From an uncultured Cellulophaga sp. (GTDB lineage Bacteria > Bacteroidota > Bacteroidia > Flavobacteriales > Flavobacteriaceae): 64,000 nucleotides of DNA. Every line of letters starts with the position of its first letter. Within the stretch, counting starts at the first letter, position 1. Of this stretch, positions 27,947 to 36,871 are shown in pieces. Both the position numbers and the translations under genes were made by a program. The notes beneath the pieces are model-generated. The model was not told the DNA's origin and made no database searches. It saw only the letters and a program-made list of their open reading frames with translations. The stretch lies in NCBI GenBank assembly GCA_947492955.1, contig CANLOV010000001.1:434001-498000 (forward strand), in the 5' to 3' direction.

Positions 27947-28675
27947 TTATTTTGTAGCTACATAAATAGATGCCACTCCAAATGTTTGTGGCTTGTTCTC
28001 TATAGCTATAAACCCAATTTTTTGTAAAATATTGTTGAAAGCTTCGCCATGAGGAAAAACAGCGGCAGATTCCGATAGGTATTCATAAGCAACATCATCC
28101 TTAGAAAAAAGCTTTCCTATTGCTGGTAATATGTTTTTAGTGTAAAAATGATAACCTTGCTTAAAAGGAGTTTTTGTAGGTACAGAGGTTTCTAGCACTA
28201 CAAATGTTCCTGTAGGTTTTAAAACTCTATAAATTTCGGCTAGTCCTTTTTCTAAATTTTCAAAATTACGAACACCAAAGGCAACGGTAATAGCATCAAA
28301 AGTATTTTCTTCGAAAGGAAGATTTTCGCTGTCACCAACAATCATATTAATAGTATTGGCTAGATTTTTTTCGGCAATTTTTTCTTTACCAATTTCTAAC
28401 ATCCCTGGAGATATATCTAGTCCGGTTATTTTTTCTGCACCAGTTTGTACAAGGTTAATAGCTAAATCACCCGTTCCTGTAGCAATATCTAAGATGTTTT
28501 TTGGTTGTTTTTTCTTTAGAAGATTAACAACGCGTTTTCTCCATTTAATGTCTATTCCAAAAGAAATTACCCTGTTTAAACTATCGTAGTTTTTAGAGAT
28601 AGTATCGAACATTTGAGTAACCTGTTCTTTTTTTCCAAGCGAAGAATCTTTATAAGGAATAACTTTTTTTGCCAT
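27947..28675 (-). CDS. ubiE: Demethylmenaquinone methyltransferase (MenG/UbiE)
   Basis: A 242-residue class I SAM-dependent methyltransferase that performs the last methylation in menaquinone synthesis. SAM-binding motif I is [13 protein letters not shown] (about 61-73). The family signatures [24 protein letters not shown] (23-46) and [12 protein letters not shown]-like [17 protein letters not shown] (about 128-145) are present. Bacteroidota use menaquinone, so MenG is the likely role. An exact -7 box lies 16-23 bases upstream, and porT is probably cotranscribed. Confidence 0.95.
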   Translation of the reverse strand: MAKKVIPYKDSSLGKKEQVTQMFDTISKNYDSLNRVISFGIDIKWRKRVVNLLKKKQPKNILDIATGTGDLAINLVQTGAEKITGLDISPGMLEIGKEKIAEKNLANTINMIVGDSENLPFEENTFDAITVAFGVRNFENLEKGLAEIYRVLKPTGTFVVLETSVPTKTPFKQGYHFYTKNILPAIGKLFSKDDVAYEYLSESAAVFPHGEAFNNILQKIGFIAIENKPQTFGVASIYVATK

Positions 28676-28690
28676 CTAAATAATTTTGCG

Positions 28691-28698
28691 CAAAGATA
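28691..28698 (-). promoter_or_regulatory. ubiE-porT -7 box
   Basis: TATCTTTG on the minus strand matches TAnnTTTG exactly, 15 bases before the ubiE ATG. That is close to the start codon, so the leader would be very short. No clear -33 TTG is seen. Confidence 0.5.
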
Positions 28699-28802
28699 CA
28701 ATATAGCGTTTATCTAGTGCTGTTTATTTAAAGAATACAATAAAAGAGACTTCTTGGTAGTTTTACTTTAGAGTAAATAAATGTATACAAAATAAATTTA
28801 TG

Positions 28803-28829
28803 TAATTTTGCATTGTAAAATTTTACAAT
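28803..28829 (+). promoter_or_regulatory. trkA -7 box followed by an 18-bp perfect palindrome
   Basis: TAATTTTG at 28803-28810 matches TAnnTTTG. One base later, at 28812-28829, is the perfect palindrome ATTGTAAAATTTTACAAT, which would cover the transcription start. This is the classic position for an operator. The trkA ATG is 115 bases downstream. The regulator is not known. Confidence 0.45.
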
Positions 28830-28944
28830 TTTCTATGGAGTAAACAGCTTGTAAAGCGTTTATGTTTTTAAAAAGATTCTTCTTAAAAATTACTGCCCAA
28901 TATATAGAATAGGGTATAGGTATGAAAAACAACGAGTATAAGGT

Positions 28945-30294
28945 ATGAAAATTATAATAGCAGGCGCAGGTGAAGTTGGTTTTCATTTGGCAAAATTACT
29001 TTCATACGAATCACAGGATATTACATTAATAGATACCAGAAAAGAAAGCCTTTCTTATGCGGATAGTCATTTAGATATTAGGGTTTTAAAAGGAGACGCA
29101 ATATCAATCTCTGTTTTAAAAGAAGCGCAAGTAGATAAGTCAGATTTGGTAATTGGCGTAACAGCATCAGAAACTACGAACCTTACAGTTTGTATGTTAG
29201 CAAAGCAATTAGGCTGTAAAAGAACTATTGCTAGGATATCTAATACAGAATTTGTAGATAATAAAGAGTCTATTAAATTTGATGAGTTAGGGATAGATGA
29301 GCTAATATCTCCAGAAGAATTAGCGGCAACGGAAATACAATTGTTACTTACACAATCTGCTTTTAATGATAGTTGTGAGTTCGAAGGAGGAGCTTTAATT
29401 ATGGTGGGGGTATCGTTACCTAAAAGTGCCCCTTTTGTGGGTAAAATGGTGAAAGATGCAGCAAAGATATTTCCCGAACTTCATTTTATGCCTATAGCTA
29501 TACAAAGGTCTGGTACACAATACTCTTTAATACCAAGAGGAGATACTATTTTTAGAGAAGGGGATCAAGTATATTTTATTACTTCTAAAGAGGGGGTAGA
29601 TGAGCTGTATAAGTTAAGTGGAAAAGAAAAGAAAGAAATTAAGAATGTAATGATTCTTGGCGGGAGTAAAGTAGGGTATAAAACGGCCAGAGATCTTTGT
29701 AATAATAAGTTTAATGTAAAACTTATAGAAAAGAATAAAGAGAAAGCATTTGATTTAGCAGAAGATTTACCTAATGCTTTAGTTATTAATGGTGATGGTA
29801 GAAATGTAGAATTGCTTTCAGAAGAAAGTTTAGAAGCTATGGATGCTTTTGTTGCTGTTACAGGAAATTCCGAAACAAATATAATGTCTTGCCTAGTAGC
29901 TAAGTCTAAAAATATAAAGAAGACTATTGCTATGGTAGAAAATATGGATTATTTTCAATTATCCCATTCTATAGGAATAGATACTTTAATTAATAAAAAA
30001 CTTTTAGCGGCCAACAACATATTTAGATATATTAGAAAAGGAGAAGTAGTAGCTTTAACAAGATTAAATAATTTAGACACAGAAATTTTAGAGTTTGTTG
30101 TAAAACCAACTTCTATTGTAAACGGAAAAATAATAAAAGAATTAGATTTTCCTAGGTCAGCTACTATTGGAGGTGTGGTTAGAGACGGAGAAGGAATAAT
30201 TGCTTTAGGAGATTTTAAAATTACTGAAGGAGATAGAGTAGTAGTATGTTGTTTGCCACGTGCTATTCCTAAAATAGAAAAGTTATTCTTGTAA
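28945..30294 (+). CDS. trkA: Trk potassium uptake regulatory subunit TrkA
   Basis: A 449-residue cytoplasmic NAD-binding gating subunit of the Trk channel. It has two RCK-N folds, each with a GxGxxG-type nucleotide site (IIIAGAGEVGFHLAKLL at 3-19; VMILGGSKVGYKTARDL near 233-249), and an RCK-C domain after each (about 140-220 and 370-449). The length matches duplicated TrkA proteins. The trkH gene follows one base after the stop, so the pair forms an operon. Confidence 0.96.
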   Translation: MKIIIAGAGEVGFHLAKLLSYESQDITLIDTRKESLSYADSHLDIRVLKGDAISISVLKEAQVDKSDLVIGVTASETTNLTVCMLAKQLGCKRTIARISNTEFVDNKESIKFDELGIDELISPEELAATEIQLLLTQSAFNDSCEFEGGALIMVGVSLPKSAPFVGKMVKDAAKIFPELHFMPIAIQRSGTQYSLIPRGDTIFREGDQVYFITSKEGVDELYKLSGKEKKEIKNVMILGGSKVGYKTARDLCNNKFNVKLIEKNKEKAFDLAEDLPNALVINGDGRNVELLSEESLEAMDAFVAVTGNSETNIMSCLVAKSKNIKKTIAMVENMDYFQLSHSIGIDTLINKKLLAANNIFRYIRKGEVVALTRLNNLDTEILEFVVKPTSIVNGKIIKELDFPRSATIGGVVRDGEGIIALGDFKITEGDRVVVCCLPRAIPKIEKLFL

Positions 30295-30295
30295 G

Positions 30296-31786
30296 ATGAG
30301 ATTAAATTCCAAAATAATTTTTCATATTATGGGCTTGCTATTACTGTGTAATGGCTTTTTTATGATATTGGCAGCAGCAGTAAGTGGTATATATAATGAT
30401 GGTGCTACACTGGATATTACACTTGCGGCAATTGTTACAATGATGATAGGGGTGCTTTCTATGTTCTATACCCGAGGTCATGTAAAAGAAGTAAAACCAA
30501 AGGAAGGATATCTTATTGTAACGTTTGGTTGGGTTGTAATGTCTATTTCTGGAACCTTTCCGTATCTTTTTTCAGGGGCTATACCAGATGTTACCAATGC
30601 TTTTTTTGAGACCATGTCTGGTTATACTACCACAGGAGCTTCAATTTTAGATGATATAGAATCTTTGCCAGAAGGAATTCTTTTTTGGCGAAGTTTAACG
30701 CATTGGATTGGCGGAATGGGTATTATTGTTTTGGCAATAGCCATATTGCCTTTGTTAGGTATAGGAGGCATGCAATTATTTGCAGCAGAAGCGCCAGGGC
30801 CTAGTGCAGATAAATTACATCCTAGAATTACAGATACCGCAAAAAGATTGTGGTTAATATATGTGGGATATACAGTTGCTGAGACTTTGTTGTTAAAATT
30901 AGCAGGGATGTCTTTTTTCGATGCTATTAATCATTCTTTAGCAACTTTATCTACAGGAGGTTTTTCAACAAAGAATGCAAGTATGGCTTATTGGAATGAT
31001 CAACCTTTAATACAATATATTGTTATCTTTTTTATGTTCTTAGCGGGAGCAAATTTTGTATTAAGTTATTTTGCTTTTAAAGGGAAAATTCAGAAAATAA
31101 TAAAGGACGAAGAATTTAAGTTTTATACAGGCTTTGTAGTGTTATTTACTGTAATTGTAGCTTTGGTGGTTTATTATAAAGCAAATGTTCCAGTTTCCGA
31201 TTATCATCCAATGGTTTTGGGAGCAGAGGAGAGTTCATTTAGACATGCGCTTTTTCAGATAATAGCAGTAATTACAACTACAGGTTTTGTAACAGCAGAT
31301 TTTACGGGTTGGACCCCTTTTTTAAGTATTTTCTTTTTTGGATTAATGTTTTTAGGAGGTTCCGCGGGGTCTACATCTGGAGGTATAAAGGTAATGCGCC
31401 ATTTATTAATTATAAAAAACGGCTTGTTAGAGTTTAAACGAACACTACACCCAAATGCTATAATACCAGTGAGGTATAATGATAAGACAGTAAAAGAACA
31501 TATTGTTTATAATATTATTGGCTTTTTTGTGCTATACATGTTGTTGTTTATTATTGGGGCTTTGGTATTAGGTTTTCTAGGTTTAGACTTTGAATCTGCT
31601 ATTGGCGGCGCAGCTACTTCTTTAGGTAATGTAGGGCCTGGTTTAGGAAGTTTAAATCCTCTAAGTAATTTTAATGACCTTCCTGTAATGGGTAAGTGGT
31701 GGTGCGGATTTTTAATGTTAGCAGGTAGGCTAGAACTTTTTACGGTACTAATTATTCTTACACCTTATTTCTGGAAGAAAATATAA
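30296..31786 (+). CDS. trkH: Trk potassium channel subunit TrkH
   Basis: A 496-residue inner-membrane protein of the TrkH/KtrB family with about ten membrane helices arranged as four pore-loop repeats. Selectivity-filter segments include TTGAS (near 113-117, MSGYTTTGAS), LSTGGFST, TTGFVT (near 333) and SLGNVGPG (near 445). With TrkA it imports potassium for osmotic balance. It lies directly downstream of trkA. A hairpin follows the stop. Confidence 0.96.
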   Translation: MRLNSKIIFHIMGLLLLCNGFFMILAAAVSGIYNDGATLDITLAAIVTMMIGVLSMFYTRGHVKEVKPKEGYLIVTFGWVVMSISGTFPYLFSGAIPDVTNAFFETMSGYTTTGASILDDIESLPEGILFWRSLTHWIGGMGIIVLAIAILPLLGIGGMQLFAAEAPGPSADKLHPRITDTAKRLWLIYVGYTVAETLLLKLAGMSFFDAINHSLATLSTGGFSTKNASMAYWNDQPLIQYIVIFFMFLAGANFVLSYFAFKGKIQKIIKDEEFKFYTGFVVLFTVIVALVVYYKANVPVSDYHPMVLGAEESSFRHALFQIIAVITTTGFVTADFTGWTPFLSIFFFGLMFLGGSAGSTSGGIKVMRHLLIIKNGLLEFKRTLHPNAIIPVRYNDKTVKEHIVYNIIGFFVLYMLLFIIGALVLGFLGLDFESAIGGAATSLGNVGPGLGSLNPLSNFNDLPVMGKWWCGFLMLAGRLELFTVLIILTPYFWKKI

Positions 31787-31794
31787 TAGTATAT

Positions 31795-31828
31795 CCAAAA
31801 CTCTTAAAAATACTTTCAAGAGTTTTGG
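31795..31828. terminator. Hairpin between convergent trkH and GH117-like genes
   Basis: The arms CCAAAACTCTT and AAGAGTTTTGG form an 11-bp perfect stem with a 12-base loop, sitting between the two convergent stops. T tracts on either side are weak, so termination in both directions is likely but not certain. Confidence 0.6.
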
Positions 31829-31838
31829 GAGGCTTATT

Positions 31839-33137
31839 TTATTTTTTAGCTTTTAAAAGCTTTTTGTTTTCAGATTTTATTCTTTCTTTTTGTTTGTTAC
31901 TTAAACCATGCTTGTAATGTTCAGCTGCCTTATGGTATACGTGGTGCTTTTTCATTTCTGGGTCATTTAAATCTAAACTCAAATCACAATCAAAACGAAC
32001 TAAAATAGAATGGTTTTTATCCCAAGTAGTAGCGTTTGTAAAATGAGAGATTCCCCAGGTTATTCCTCTACCATCTTTAGTGTTTGTGTAAGCATCAGGA
32101 ACAAAAGGCCCTGCTGCAATAGGCATTAAGTCAACCAAAGAGGCAATGTCAAAATTAACCCCATCTTCTGCATATTGTATAGTATTATGTTCGTTACCGT
32201 CTTTAATAACTAAAGCAGCAATACCTGTTTTAAAAGGAAACATAGTAGTTTCGTGCCCAGATGTTATAACAGGATTTAGTGGGTTTTTTTCAAAAGGACC
32301 TAAAGGGTTATCAGCAACAGTCAATCCTTGCATTCTTATCAATCTTGGGTCGCCATCAAAATCAGATTTGTAGTATAAATAGATTTTATCTTTATAAACT
32401 AATGGGTAAGGATCATGGATAGAATATTGGTCCCATTCTCCTTTTGCCCCGTTAGGGATAATAATTTTATTTGTGGCAGTCCAAGGACCATCTGGAGAAT
32501 CTGCATAAGAAAGTGTTACAGGGCAGTCGTCTCCACGTTTCCCACTTGCTTCCATAAACCCTTGGTAATATAAATAGTATTTACCCTTCCATTTTAAAAT
32601 ATCAGTGGTAGATACTGATCTCCATCCAACATTTGGTTTTGGAGGTCTAGGTACTGCAACTCCTTGTTCTTTCCATGTAAAACCATCTTCACTTGTGGCA
32701 TACCATATTTCGCATAAATCCCAATCGGAAGAAGGGATAGTTTCGCTACTGTTGGCAGCCCCTTTTGGTGGTGTTGGGGTATTCCTATAAGTATACCAAA
32801 CATAATATTTTCCGTTCTCGAAAATTACTTTAGAAGGGTCACGACGCGTAATGGTACCATCATGATCATTATAATCAAAACCTTTTAATTCGGTGTATTT
32901 AAATTGGGAGTATAATTCGTTGTCTTCAGGTCTTGGAGCTAGGTAATTGTCATAATTACGTTCCATGGCTCTACTTAAAGGGCGGTTAGGTTTTTCTTTG
33001 GGTAAGATAAAAGGGAAACCTTTTGTAGTGGTATTTGTTTGTGAATTAGCATCTTGCGATTTAGTAGAGCTACATGCTGTTAAGAATATTACAGCGCTTA
33101 AAGTGATGCTTAGTAAAGAGTTGATTTTGTATTTCAT
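31839..33137 (-). CDS. GH117-like alpha-1,3-(3,6-anhydro)-L-galactosidase, lipoprotein
   Basis: A 432-residue protein with a lipoprotein signal (SLLSITLSAVIFLTAC, lipobox Cys22). The mature protein is a five-bladed beta-propeller of the GH117 type. Candidate catalytic residues: D100 in TRRDPSKVI, D242 in YSIHDPYPLVYKD, and H295/E296 in ITSGHETTMFPF. GH117 enzymes remove the terminal 3,6-anhydro-L-galactose from neoagaro-oligosaccharides, the step after GH50/GH16 agarases. The N-terminal PNRPLSRAMERNYD and C-terminal LSLDLNDPEMKKHHVYHK match the domain-swapped arm and end that I recall for the Zobellia enzyme. It is monocistronic, 20 kb from the GH50-like gene. Confidence 0.87.
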   Translation of the reverse strand: MKYKINSLLSITLSAVIFLTACSSTKSQDANSQTNTTTKGFPFILPKEKPNRPLSRAMERNYDNYLAPRPEDNELYSQFKYTELKGFDYNDHDGTITRRDPSKVIFENGKYYVWYTYRNTPTPPKGAANSSETIPSSDWDLCEIWYATSEDGFTWKEQGVAVPRPPKPNVGWRSVSTTDILKWKGKYYLYYQGFMEASGKRGDDCPVTLSYADSPDGPWTATNKIIIPNGAKGEWDQYSIHDPYPLVYKDKIYLYYKSDFDGDPRLIRMQGLTVADNPLGPFEKNPLNPVITSGHETTMFPFKTGIAALVIKDGNEHNTIQYAEDGVNFDIASLVDLMPIAAGPFVPDAYTNTKDGRGITWGISHFTNATTWDKNHSILVRFDCDLSLDLNDPEMKKHHVYHKAAEHYKHGLSNKQKERIKSENKKLLKAKK

Positions 33138-33246
33138 GTTTTTTGCTAATTTTATGCAAAGGAGTTTGTTTGTTCCCGAAATTATGAAAATTATTTAAAT
33201 ATGTAGGGAGTCAGATATTTTATAGAGAAAACTATAATAAATAAAA

Positions 33247-33280
33247 AAACCCTTGAAAATCGTAAGATTAACAAGGGTTT
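33247..33280 (-). terminator. Terminator of the tRNA-Gly/tRNA-Leu transcript
   Basis: The arms AAACCCTTG and CAAGGGTTT pair around a 16-base loop. On the minus strand the stem is followed by a run of seven T counting the stem end. It lies 2 bases after the tRNA-Leu 3' end. Confidence 0.88.
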
Positions 33281-33282
33281 AG

Positions 33283-33366
33283 TACTCGAGATGGGACTTG
33301 AACCCATACGGACTAATGTCCATTGGATTTTAAGTCCAACGTGTCTACCAATTCCACCACTCGAGC
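33283..33366 (-). tRNA. tRNA-Leu (anticodon UAA)
   Basis: An 84-base class II tRNA. The acceptor stem is GCTCGAG with CTCGAGT (first pair G-U) and discriminator A. The anticodon loop reads CTTAAAA with anticodon TAA. The T-arm is ATGGG-TTCAAGT-CCCAT. A long variable arm (around GGACATTAGTCC) confirms the leucine class. The 3' CCA is not encoded. Confidence 0.96.
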
Positions 33367-33381
33367 GTGGATTTTTATATG

Positions 33382-33453
33382 AGCGAAAAAAGGGATTCGA
33401 ACCCTCGACCTCCACCTTGGCAAGGTGATGCTCTACCCCTGAGCTACTTTCGC
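33382..33453 (-). tRNA. tRNA-Gly (anticodon GCC)
   Basis: A 72-base tRNA. The acceptor stem is GCGAAAG with TTTTCGC and discriminator U, normal for glycine. The anticodon stem-loop is CACCTTGCCAAGGTG. The T-arm is GAGGG-TTCGAAT-CCCTT. CCA is not encoded. It is 15 bases upstream of tRNA-Leu and probably in the same precursor. Confidence 0.96.
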
Positions 33454-33561
33454 AAAAAGTTTAAGAACATTATCTTCTTTTCAGAAGAGGCATCTTATTT
33501 GCTGATGCGGGTGCAAATTTAATACAATTCTATAAATCACAAAGAAAAAAAGGAAAAAGAT

Positions 33562-36177
33562 TTAAGCTTTTTTTGTTTTTGTGAGTAAGCGCTTAATTTC
33601 ATTTAACTTCATTAAAGCTTCTACAGGAGTTAATGTATTGATATCTAAGTCTATAATTTCTTCTTTTATTTGTTCTAGTAATGGGTCGTCTAAATTAAAA
33701 AAACTTAGTTGCATTTCATTTTGTGCAGATTGTAGCTTGTCTGTTAGTTCTTCACTAGAATGCGATTTTTCTAATTTCTGCAATATTTTGTTGGCTTTTT
33801 GTATTACCTGTTGCGGCATCCCAGCCATTTTGGCTACGTGTATACCAAAACTATGCTCGCTACCACCAGGGGTAAGTTTTCGTAAGAATAAAACATTGTC
33901 TTTTAATTCTTTTACAGAAACATTATAATTTTTAATGCGTTCAAAAGTAGTTGCCATTTCATTAATCTCATGGTAATGGGTAGCAAATAATGTTTTTGCT
34001 TTGGCTGGGTGTTCGTGTAAATATTCAGAAATTGCCCAAGCAATAGAAATACCATCGTAAGTACTGGTACCTCGTCCAATTTCATCTAATAAAACTAAAC
34101 TACGTTCCGATAAATTATTTAAGATAGATGCTGTTTCGTTCATTTCTACCATAAAAGTAGATTCTCCCATAGAAATATTATCGCTAGCACCCACACGAGT
34201 AAATATTTTATCTACAAAGCCAATTTTAGCACTTTCTGCGGGTACAAAACTCCCCATTTGGGCTAAAAGAACAATTAAAGCGGTTTGCCTAAGTATAGCA
34301 GATTTACCACTCATGTTAGGCCCCGTAATCATAATAATTTGTTGTTCTTCTCTATTTAATACTACATCGTTGGCAATATAAGCCTCTCCAATAGGTAATT
34401 GTTTTTCTATTACAGGATGACGCCCGTTTTTTATATTAATATCTGTACTATCATCTATAATAGGAGCAACATAATTATTTTGTTTTGCCAGTTGCGTAAA
34501 ACCACAAAGACAATCTAATTGGGCAATTAGTTGTGCATTGTTTTGTACCGTAGTTATGTATTCTTGCATCCAAACAATAAGCTGAGAGAATAGTTGCTGT
34601 TCTAAAATACCAATACGTTCCTCGGCGCCTAAAATTTTACCTTCGTATTCTTTTAGTTCTTCTGTAATATAACGTTCAGCATTTACAAGTGTTTGTTTAC
34701 GAATCCACTCTTCAGGCACTTTATCTTTATGGGTATTTCTAACTTCTATATAATAACCAAATACATTGTTAGATGCTATTTTTAGAGAACTAATACCTGT
34801 ACGCTCGGTTTCTCTCTCTAACATTTTATTTAGATAGTCTTTTCCAGAAAAAGCTAAACCACGTAGTTCGTCTAACTCTTCGGAATAGCCTTCTGCAATG
34901 GTAGTCCCTTTTAAAATATTTACAGGGGCTTCCTCGTGTACCATCTCTTTAATTTTGGCGCGTAACAAATCGCAGGAATGCAATTGGTCTCCAATACCTT
35001 TTAAAGCTTCGTTAGGACTTTGCGATGTAAGTTGTTTTATAGGGACAACTGCTTCTAAAGAGTTTTTTAATTGAATAACTTCTTTAGGGCTTATTTTACC
35101 TGTAGCTATTTTAGAAATTAAACGTTCTAAATCTCCAATTTGTTTAATCCACTGCTGTAACTTTTGCAGGGTGGTATCCTCTTTAAATAAATGAGAAATA
35201 ACCTGATGTCTTCTTTTTATTTTTTCAACATTCTTTAGCGGAAGCGCTAACCATCTTTTTAGTAAACGTCCTCCCATAGGAGAAATAGTTTTATCTATAA
35301 CATCTAAAAGTGTAACGGCATTTAAATTGTTAGAATGGTATAGTTCTAGGTTTTTAATGGTAAACCTATCCATCCAAATATATTCTTCCTCAGCAATACG
35401 CTGTAAAGTATTTATATGTTGTAGTTGTTTGTGTTGCGTTTCGGATAAATAATGCAGTACAACACCAGAAGCAATAATACCATGTTGCAAATGGTCTACC
35501 CCAAAACCTTTTAAGGTATTTGTTTTAAAATGCTGGGTAAGTGTTTCTTGCGCGTAATCTTCTTGAAACACCCAATCTTCCATAAAAAAAGCATGAAACT
35601 GACTTCCGAAAGTCTGTATAAATTCTTTTTTATGCGATTTAGATACTAAAATTTCATTAGGCGCAAAGTTTTGTAGTAATTTATCTATCTGCTCTTCATT
35701 ACCTTCAGAAGTTAAAAACTCTCCAGTAGAAATATCAACAAAAGCAACACCCAAACGTTTTCTGCCAAAATGTACGGCACATAGAAAATTATTGGTTTTA
35801 GCACTAAGAATATCATCATTTAAAGCAACTCCAGGGGTTACTAATTCTGTAACGCCTCTTTTTACAATAGTTTTGGTTTGTTTTGGGTCTTCTAACTGGT
35901 CGCAAATGGCTACTCGCTGTCCTGCTTTTACTAATTTGGGTAAATACGTATTTAAAGAATGATGAGGAAAACCAGCCAATTCTGTTTTTTCGCCACCATT
36001 ATTTCGGTGGGTTAAAATTATACCAAGAATCTTAGAGGTTTTTATGGCATCGTCGCCAAAAGTTTCGTAAAAATCACCTACGCGAAACAGCAATAAGGCA
36101 TCAGGATATTTTGTCTTGATGGTATTGTACTGTTGCATTAAAGGCGTAACCTTTTTTGTTTTTTCTTTCTTTGCCAA
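33562..36177 (-). CDS. mutS: DNA mismatch repair protein MutS
   Basis: An 871-residue MutS of standard length. The mismatch-binding motif is F36-Y37-E38 in VGDFYETF. The connector, lever and clamp domains follow, and the C-terminal ABC-type ATPase has Walker [11 protein letters not shown] (near 620), [14 protein letters not shown] (Walker B/signature) and the ATHYHE segment. It recognises mismatches and recruits MutL. The start is TTG at 36177; a stop is in frame two codons upstream, and the next ATG (residue 14) would cut into the conserved N-terminus. The start region overlaps the -33 box of the divergent SpoU gene. Confidence 0.96.
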   Translation of the reverse strand: MAKKEKTKKVTPLMQQYNTIKTKYPDALLLFRVGDFYETFGDDAIKTSKILGIILTHRNNGGEKTELAGFPHHSLNTYLPKLVKAGQRVAICDQLEDPKQTKTIVKRGVTELVTPGVALNDDILSAKTNNFLCAVHFGRKRLGVAFVDISTGEFLTSEGNEEQIDKLLQNFAPNEILVSKSHKKEFIQTFGSQFHAFFMEDWVFQEDYAQETLTQHFKTNTLKGFGVDHLQHGIIASGVVLHYLSETQHKQLQHINTLQRIAEEEYIWMDRFTIKNLELYHSNNLNAVTLLDVIDKTISPMGGRLLKRWLALPLKNVEKIKRRHQVISHLFKEDTTLQKLQQWIKQIGDLERLISKIATGKISPKEVIQLKNSLEAVVPIKQLTSQSPNEALKGIGDQLHSCDLLRAKIKEMVHEEAPVNILKGTTIAEGYSEELDELRGLAFSGKDYLNKMLERETERTGISSLKIASNNVFGYYIEVRNTHKDKVPEEWIRKQTLVNAERYITEELKEYEGKILGAEERIGILEQQLFSQLIVWMQEYITTVQNNAQLIAQLDCLCGFTQLAKQNNYVAPIIDDSTDINIKNGRHPVIEKQLPIGEAYIANDVVLNREEQQIIMITGPNMSGKSAILRQTALIVLLAQMGSFVPAESAKIGFVDKIFTRVGASDNISMGESTFMVEMNETASILNNLSERSLVLLDEIGRGTSTYDGISIAWAISEYLHEHPAKAKTLFATHYHEINEMATTFERIKNYNVSVKELKDNVLFLRKLTPGGSEHSFGIHVAKMAGMPQQVIQKANKILQKLEKSHSSEELTDKLQSAQNEMQLSFFNLDDPLLEQIKEEIIDLDINTLTPVEALMKLNEIKRLLTKTKKA

Positions 36178-36233
36178 AAACTACTTATTTAACTTATTTT
36201 TGCATCAATCTTACTGAAAACGAATGTAAGATT
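36170..36233 (+). promoter_or_regulatory. SpoU gene promoter and 5' hairpin
   Basis: TTTG at 36170-36173 and TATTTTTG at 36195-36202, spaced 21 bases, match the full Bacteroidota -33/-7 consensus, the best two-box site seen in the window. A hairpin with 8-bp arms AATCTTAC/GTAAGATT and an 11-base loop follows at 36207-36233, at the start of the transcript. Confidence 0.6.
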
Positions 36234-36325
36234 TTCCTAAGGGGCTACAAACCATTGTTGATATTTTGGGGATAACTTTTAAAGCCTAAAAGCTCTTGTT
36301 CTATTAATTACTAGAATTTAAATTA

Positions 36326-36859
36326 ATGCGAAAATTAGAAAACAGCGAATTACCACGTTTAAATGTAGAAGAATTTAAAGAAGCCCATAAAACTCCTATT
36401 GTTATTGTGTTAGATAATATTAGAAGTCTTAATAATATTGGTTCGGTATTTAGAACGGCAGATGCTTTTTTAATAGAGAAAATATACCTCTGTGGTATAA
36501 CGGCAAAACCACCACATAAAGATATTCGTAAAACAGCTTTAGGAGCCACAGAAAGTGTAGCTTGGGAATATAAAGAGCATACTATAGAATTAATAGAAGA
36601 GTTAAAACAAGAAAATTATGAAATCTTAGCCGTAGAGCAAGCAGAAAATGCGGTTATGTTAAATAATTTAGAGGTTGATGTAGCTAAAAAATATGCTTTG
36701 GTATTTGGTAATGAGGTAAAAGGAGTTTCGCAAGAAGTGGTTTCTGGGGCCAATAAAGTAATAGAGATTCCGCAATACGGCACAAAACATTCTTTAAACA
36801 TATCGGTAAGTGCAGGTGTGGTAATTTGGGATGTATGGACTAAGTTAAAGGGGAATTGA
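36326..36859 (+). CDS. SpoU-family tRNA/rRNA methyltransferase
   Basis: A 177-residue minimal SPOUT methyltransferase. Motifs: IVLDNIRSLNNIGSVFRTADAF (motif 1, about 26-48), VFGNEVKGVS (motif 2, about 131-140) and EIPQYGTKHSLNISVSAGVVIWD (motif 3, knot, about 148-171). It lacks the N-terminal substrate domain of the larger SpoU protein at 26510, so it resembles the TrmH/TrmL-like short forms. Target unknown. The last 60 or so bases are duplicated at 38934-39002, beyond two inserted genes; the gene itself is complete. Confidence 0.93.
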   Translation: MRKLENSELPRLNVEEFKEAHKTPIVIVLDNIRSLNNIGSVFRTADAFLIEKIYLCGITAKPPHKDIRKTALGATESVAWEYKEHTIELIEELKQENYEILAVEQAENAVMLNNLEVDVAKKYALVFGNEVKGVSQEVVSGANKVIEIPQYGTKHSLNISVSAGVVIWDVWTKLKGN

Positions 36860-36864
36860 AAATA
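36796..36864 (+). repeat. Direct repeat copy 1: 3' end of the SpoU gene
   Basis: This 69-base segment matches 38934-39002 at 66 positions; the last 50 bases (36815-36864) are identical. Differences are at 36804, 36805 and 36814. It encodes the C-terminal residues of the methyltransferase and its stop codon. Confidence 0.95.
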
Positions 36865-36871
36865 TTATTTT

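Noticed and set aside
28798-28986. A 62-codon minus-strand frame in the ubiE-trkA spacer
   Set aside because: It overlaps the trkA start, contains the palindrome, and has no protein-like features.
31839-33137. GH117-like protein considered as GH43
   Set aside because: Both are five-bladed propellers, but the TRRDPSKV, SIHDPYP and SGHETTMFP blocks fit GH117 better.
33191-33415. A 74-codon open frame on the minus strand
   Set aside because: It is a read-through of tRNA-Leu and part of tRNA-Gly; the translation is the familiar false protein from tRNA genes.
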